This document shows, in pieces, positions 61,205 through 64,000 of a DNA stretch of 64,000 bases. The position numbers and the translations under genes are program-made. The stretch is from Roseomonas sp. OT10 (GTDB lineage: Bacteria; Pseudomonadota; Alphaproteobacteria; Acetobacterales; Acetobacteraceae): assembly GCF_020991085.1 (NCBI RefSeq), contig NZ_CP087719.1:1694001-1758000 (forward strand), given 5' to 3'. A model generated the notes under the pieces. That model was not told the origin of the DNA, ran no database searches, and saw only the letters and a list, made by a program, of their open reading frames with translations. Every line of letters begins with the position of its first letter. Within the stretch, counting starts at the first letter, position 1.

Positions 61205-62176
61205 CTACTCCAGCTGGATGTTCAGCTCCTTCACCTTGCGCGCCCAGAAGGCGCTCTCCTCGGTGACGGCCTTGGCGAAGACGGCGCGCGGCTGGTCCGG
61301 CGCCGGCTCCAGCCCCTCCAGCGCCAGGCGCTCGCGGAACAGCGGCGTGCTTGCGGCCTTCTTCGCCGCCACCTCGAAACGGTCCAGGGTCTCGGCGGGG
61401 GTGCGCGCGGGGGCGAGCAGGCCGTGCCAGCCGGCGATGACGATGCCGGGCATGCCCGCCTCGCCCAGGGTGGGCACGTTGGGCAGGGCGGTCATCCGGG
61501 TCGGGCCGGTGACGGCGAGGGCCTTCAGCTTGCCCTCCTGGATCAGCGGGATCGCCGGCGGCGGCGAGCTGAAGTTCATCGAGACGCGCTGCGCCACCAC
61601 GTCCATCAGCGCGGGCGCCGTGCCGCGGTAGGAGACGTGGTCCATCTCGAACCCTGCCGCCTCGGAGAAGAGCACGCCGGCCAGATGGTTGTTGCTGCCC
61701 ACGCCGCCGGAGGAGAAGGTCAGCTCCCCCGGCCGCTTGCGCTTCGCCAGGGCCACCAGCTCCGCGACGGTGGAGACGCCGAGGGACGGGTCCACGACCA
61801 GGACGTAGGAGTAGGACGAGACCTGCGCGATCGGCGCCAGGGCGGTCGCGAGGTCGACCTTGTCGCCGCGCTGCAGGTGCGGGTTGACGACAATGTTCGT
61901 GCTGACCGCATAGAGCAGGGTGCTGCCGTCGGGCCGCGCCCGCGCCACGGCGGTGGAGCCGATATAGCCCGCCGCGCCGCCGCGGTTGTCCACCACCACC
62001 TGCTGGCCGAGGGTCTGCGAGAACTCCTGCGCGAAGATGCGGCCGACGATGTCCGTGCCGCCGCCCGCCGCATAGGGGACGATCATGGTGATGGGCGCGG
62101 GGGCCTGGGCCCGGCCGATGCGGGGCAGGGCCAGGACGGCGGCTCCCGCCAGAAGCTGGCGTCGGGGGGTGATCAT
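61205..62176 (-). CDS. Bug/TctC-family periplasmic receptor (fourth of four)
   Basis: A 323-residue receptor with a twin-Arg-like signal peptide (MITPRRQLLAGAAVLALPRI). TMIVPYAAGGGTDIVGRIFA, VVDNRGGAAGYIGSTAVARA and MDHVSYRGTAPALMDVVAQR are the family patterns. It stands alone, converging with the GntR gene. No TctA or TctB gene is nearby. Confidence 0.9.
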   Translation of the reverse strand: MITPRRQLLAGAAVLALPRIGRAQAPAPITMIVPYAAGGGTDIVGRIFAQEFSQTLGQQVVVDNRGGAAGYIGSTAVARARPDGSTLLYAVSTNIVVNPHLQRGDKVDLATALAPIAQVSSYSYVLVVDPSLGVSTVAELVALAKRKRPGELTFSSGGVGSNNHLAGVLFSEAAGFEMDHVSYRGTAPALMDVVAQRVSMNFSSPPPAIPLIQEGKLKALAVTGPTRMTALPNVPTLGEAGMPGIVIAGWHGLLAPARTPAETLDRFEVAAKKAASTPLFRERLALEGLEPAPDQPRAVFAKAVTEESAFWARKVKELNIQLE

Positions 62177-62424
62177 CCGGGATGTCTCCTGTCGGGAGCC
62201 GCTGCGGGCGCCTTCCCGCCGAGGATAGGGGGGCGGCGGCCGGCCGCCCAGGCACCTCGTCCCGTACCGGCCGCACGATCCGGGGACACGACATCGTCAT
62301 CACAGGCGGCGCGTGCGATAGAGCGCGACGGGATCGGCCCGGGGCGTGGACGGCAGCGCGGGGGATGCCCCGATCCGGGGCGCCCGGGTGTTGCCCGGCC
62401 GCTCGCCGAGGGAGGGATGCCGGC

Positions 62425-63912
62425 GTGTCGACGATGGGATCGGGCCAGGGCGGCGTCACCGTGGTCCAGGCCGCGCCCGCCCGGCTCGATCGGGAGGGCT
62501 TGGCGGGCCTGGGCATTCCCTTCCTGCTGCCGCTGATCGAGCACCTTCACGCGCTTCAGGCCCGGCCGTCGGAGCGGACGGGGCGCTGGTTCCAGCGGGA
62601 CCTGATCGGCCAGGGCTTCTTCGAGGTCCCGTCGGCCTGGACCGGTGAGCCGGTGCGGACCCGGCAATCCGTCCTGCTCCGCGACAAGTCCGTCGTCTAC
62701 CTGTTCGATGGCGAGCCGGATCTCTGGCTCGGCGCCGGCTCGCTGGGCGACGGATGCCCGGTCAACAGCGTCTTCATCCCGTCGCGCCGCCTGTTCCTGA
62801 ACCTGGGGCACGAGGTCTGGGGCGCCAGGCCGGAGCAGGTCCTGGGCGCCGAGCGCATCCTCGCCGCGATGGGCCACGCCCCGCCCGCCGGCGACGGGGC
62901 CCGCGTGACGGTGGTGAGCGGCGACCCGAGCTTCGCGCACCACGTCTGGAACCAGCTCGGCGCCCTCGACCGCCTCGCCGCGGAGGGATGGCGGGACCGG
63001 CGGCTCGACCTCGTCGTCACGCATGAGCCGCTGGGCCCGATCCGCGGCCTCTTCGCGGACTGCCAGGGCTGGACGGTGACCCACTGCTTCGAGCACGCGC
63101 TGGAGGAGCTGAACGCCCCGGGGCGGCTCTTCGTCCCGCTCGGCGGCGCGCTCGTCACGCGGGGGGCGCGGGAGAGGCTGTTCCGCCATGTCGCCGCCCT
63201 GCCGGGGACGGCGCCGCTGCCGCGCCATCCCCGCGGCTGGCGCTTCTGGATCAGCATCCGCACCCGGAACCGGACGGCCGCCAACCAGATCGAGTTCCTG
63301 ACCGCCCTCTGCCAGGCGCTCGGCGCCGCCTATCCCGGCTGCGAGGTCATCCTGGATGGCCACTCGCTGGCCGAGGACAACGACCGGCTGATGGCTCTCG
63401 GGGATCGTTCGAACCTCGCCATCGCCGCCGCGGACCTGGCGGTCGCGGATGCGGTGGCGGCCGGGCTGCGCCGCCGCCGGCGGGTCCGCGTGACGAAGGC
63501 AGTCGGCCTGCGCATCTCGCAATCCCTGACGCTGGCGCGAGGCTGCGACTTCTACGTCTGTCACCACGGGACGGTGCAGCACAAGATCGGCTGGTTCACG
63601 GACGTGCCTGGCATCGCGCATTCCAACCGCGAGATCACCCTGGCCGACCCGGCGCCGAGCGTGGCGGGGCATGTGGAAGGCGGGGTCGCCCCCGTCTACC
63701 TGCCGGAGCGCCTCATCGGAGAGCTGGGGCCGCGCGTGGAGGGCGATGCGCTGGCCGCCGAGCTGCGCCATGACGGCTATGTCGTGACGGCGCTGGAGGA
63801 GGCCTGCGCGTTCATCGTCGCGGAGGCCGGGCGGCACGTGCCGCCCGCTCCGCCCGGCCTCTGGCAGCGCCTGCGGGGCCGGCTCCGCCGCCTGGGCCGC
63901 GTCCCACCATAG
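62425..63912 (+). CDS. Protein of unknown function, possibly GT61-like
   Basis: A 495-residue protein that I do not recognise with certainty. SFAHHVWNQLGALDRL, GWRFWISIRTRNRTAANQIE and the CHHGTVQHKIGWFTDVPGIA block follow the order of the GT61 (DUF563) glycosyltransferase family, where an FHW-type motif, an R-rich motif and a GxHGA-type motif recur; here each is diverged. GTG 62425 has GAGGGAGGG eight bases upstream; ATG 62434 is an alternative. A basic C-terminal tail (RLRGRLRRLGR) is present. It is divergent from the fourth Bug gene. Confidence 0.55.
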   Translation: MSTMGSGQGGVTVVQAAPARLDREGLAGLGIPFLLPLIEHLHALQARPSERTGRWFQRDLIGQGFFEVPSAWTGEPVRTRQSVLLRDKSVVYLFDGEPDLWLGAGSLGDGCPVNSVFIPSRRLFLNLGHEVWGARPEQVLGAERILAAMGHAPPAGDGARVTVVSGDPSFAHHVWNQLGALDRLAAEGWRDRRLDLVVTHEPLGPIRGLFADCQGWTVTHCFEHALEELNAPGRLFVPLGGALVTRGARERLFRHVAALPGTAPLPRHPRGWRFWISIRTRNRTAANQIEFLTALCQALGAAYPGCEVILDGHSLAEDNDRLMALGDRSNLAIAAADLAVADAVAAGLRRRRRVRVTKAVGLRISQSLTLARGCDFYVCHHGTVQHKIGWFTDVPGIAHSNREITLADPAPSVAGHVEGGVAPVYLPERLIGELGPRVEGDALAAELRHDGYVVTALEEACAFIVAEAGRHVPPAPPGLWQRLRGRLRRLGRVPP

Positions 63913-63916
63913 GGGA

Positions 63917-64000
63917 TCACTCCTCCACGATGCGTGGCCCGTCCGCGGCCGGCGCCGCGGCCTTCTCCCACAGCCGGGCCGCCATGGCCCTGTAGGCCGC
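63917..64000 (-). CDS. Gene fragment at window edge, unknown product
   Basis: The last 27 codons of a minus-strand gene are visible: AYRAMAARLWEKAAAPAADG followed by PRIVEE and a TGA at 63917-63919. The stop faces that of the 62425-63912 gene 4 bp away. Too little is present to identify a family. Confidence 0.5.
   Translation of the reverse strand, partial: AAYRAMAARLWEKAAAPAADGPRIVEE

Overview
This is a very GC-rich (roughly 70% or more) bacterial chromosome segment with dense, mostly short operons on both strands. Three things point to an alphaproteobacterium, most likely the Acetobacteraceae (Roseomonas-like): a circularly permuted two-piece tmRNA gene, an alpha-type SspB, and a GAAC-N7-GAAC LexA-type box. 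Several Bug/TctC-type solute receptors without their transport partners fit the same group. No rRNA, tRNA, CRISPR, prophage or intact insertion sequence was seen.

Layout. 1-3.9 kb: the start of an MFS gene divergent from an AraC regulator, a DUF4170 protein, a diverged ExoY/edema-factor-like protein, a LysE exporter and an unknown membrane protein. 4.0-6.8 kb: an apparently SOS-controlled pair, a radical-SAM DNA modification/repair protein and a DUF4130-UdgX fusion. 6.9-8.9 kb: a JmjC ribosomal-oxygenase-like gene coupled to an OmpA-like lipoprotein-type gene. 9.1-15.0 kb: the giant NAD-glutamate dehydrogenase and a UMF1 transporter. 15.0-23.9 kb: a LysR regulator, a sulfatase remnant, CBS-BON protein, MFS transporter, RlmI-like methyltransferase, a class A beta-lactamase-fold hydrolase, DUF3293 protein, 3-hydroxybutyrate dehydrogenase and a flavoprotein lacking its redox cysteines.

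24.0-32.0 kb is the housekeeping core: rpmH-rnpA-yidD-yidC-yihA, then argB, then dapD-dapE, with an alpha/beta hydrolase on the opposite strand between argB and dapD. 32.0-35.4 kb: two small proteins overlapping tail to tail, a 0.5-kb noncoding stretch with hairpins, and a large secreted RTX protein with a glycosidase-like propeller. 35.6-41.5 kb: fumC with a ribbon-helix-helix protein behind a Fur/Irr-like palindrome, VOC and RidA proteins, the Fe-S fumarase fumA, sspB and the permuted ssrA. The tmRNA and the adaptor for its tag are neighbours, and both fumarase types lie within 5 kb.

41.5-64.0 kb is accessory catabolism: an enolase-superfamily enzyme with a Bug receptor, thyX, ribokinase, a globin-coupled diguanylate cyclase, a second Bug receptor divergent from a family-5 receptor plus amidase, an NTF2/TauE operon, a second amidase, an M20 amidohydrolase, and a CoA-transferase/enoyl-CoA hydratase pair divergent from a third Bug receptor and a GntR regulator, with a perfect 15-bp palindrome between them. 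A fourth Bug receptor and an unknown (possibly GT61-like) protein end the window.
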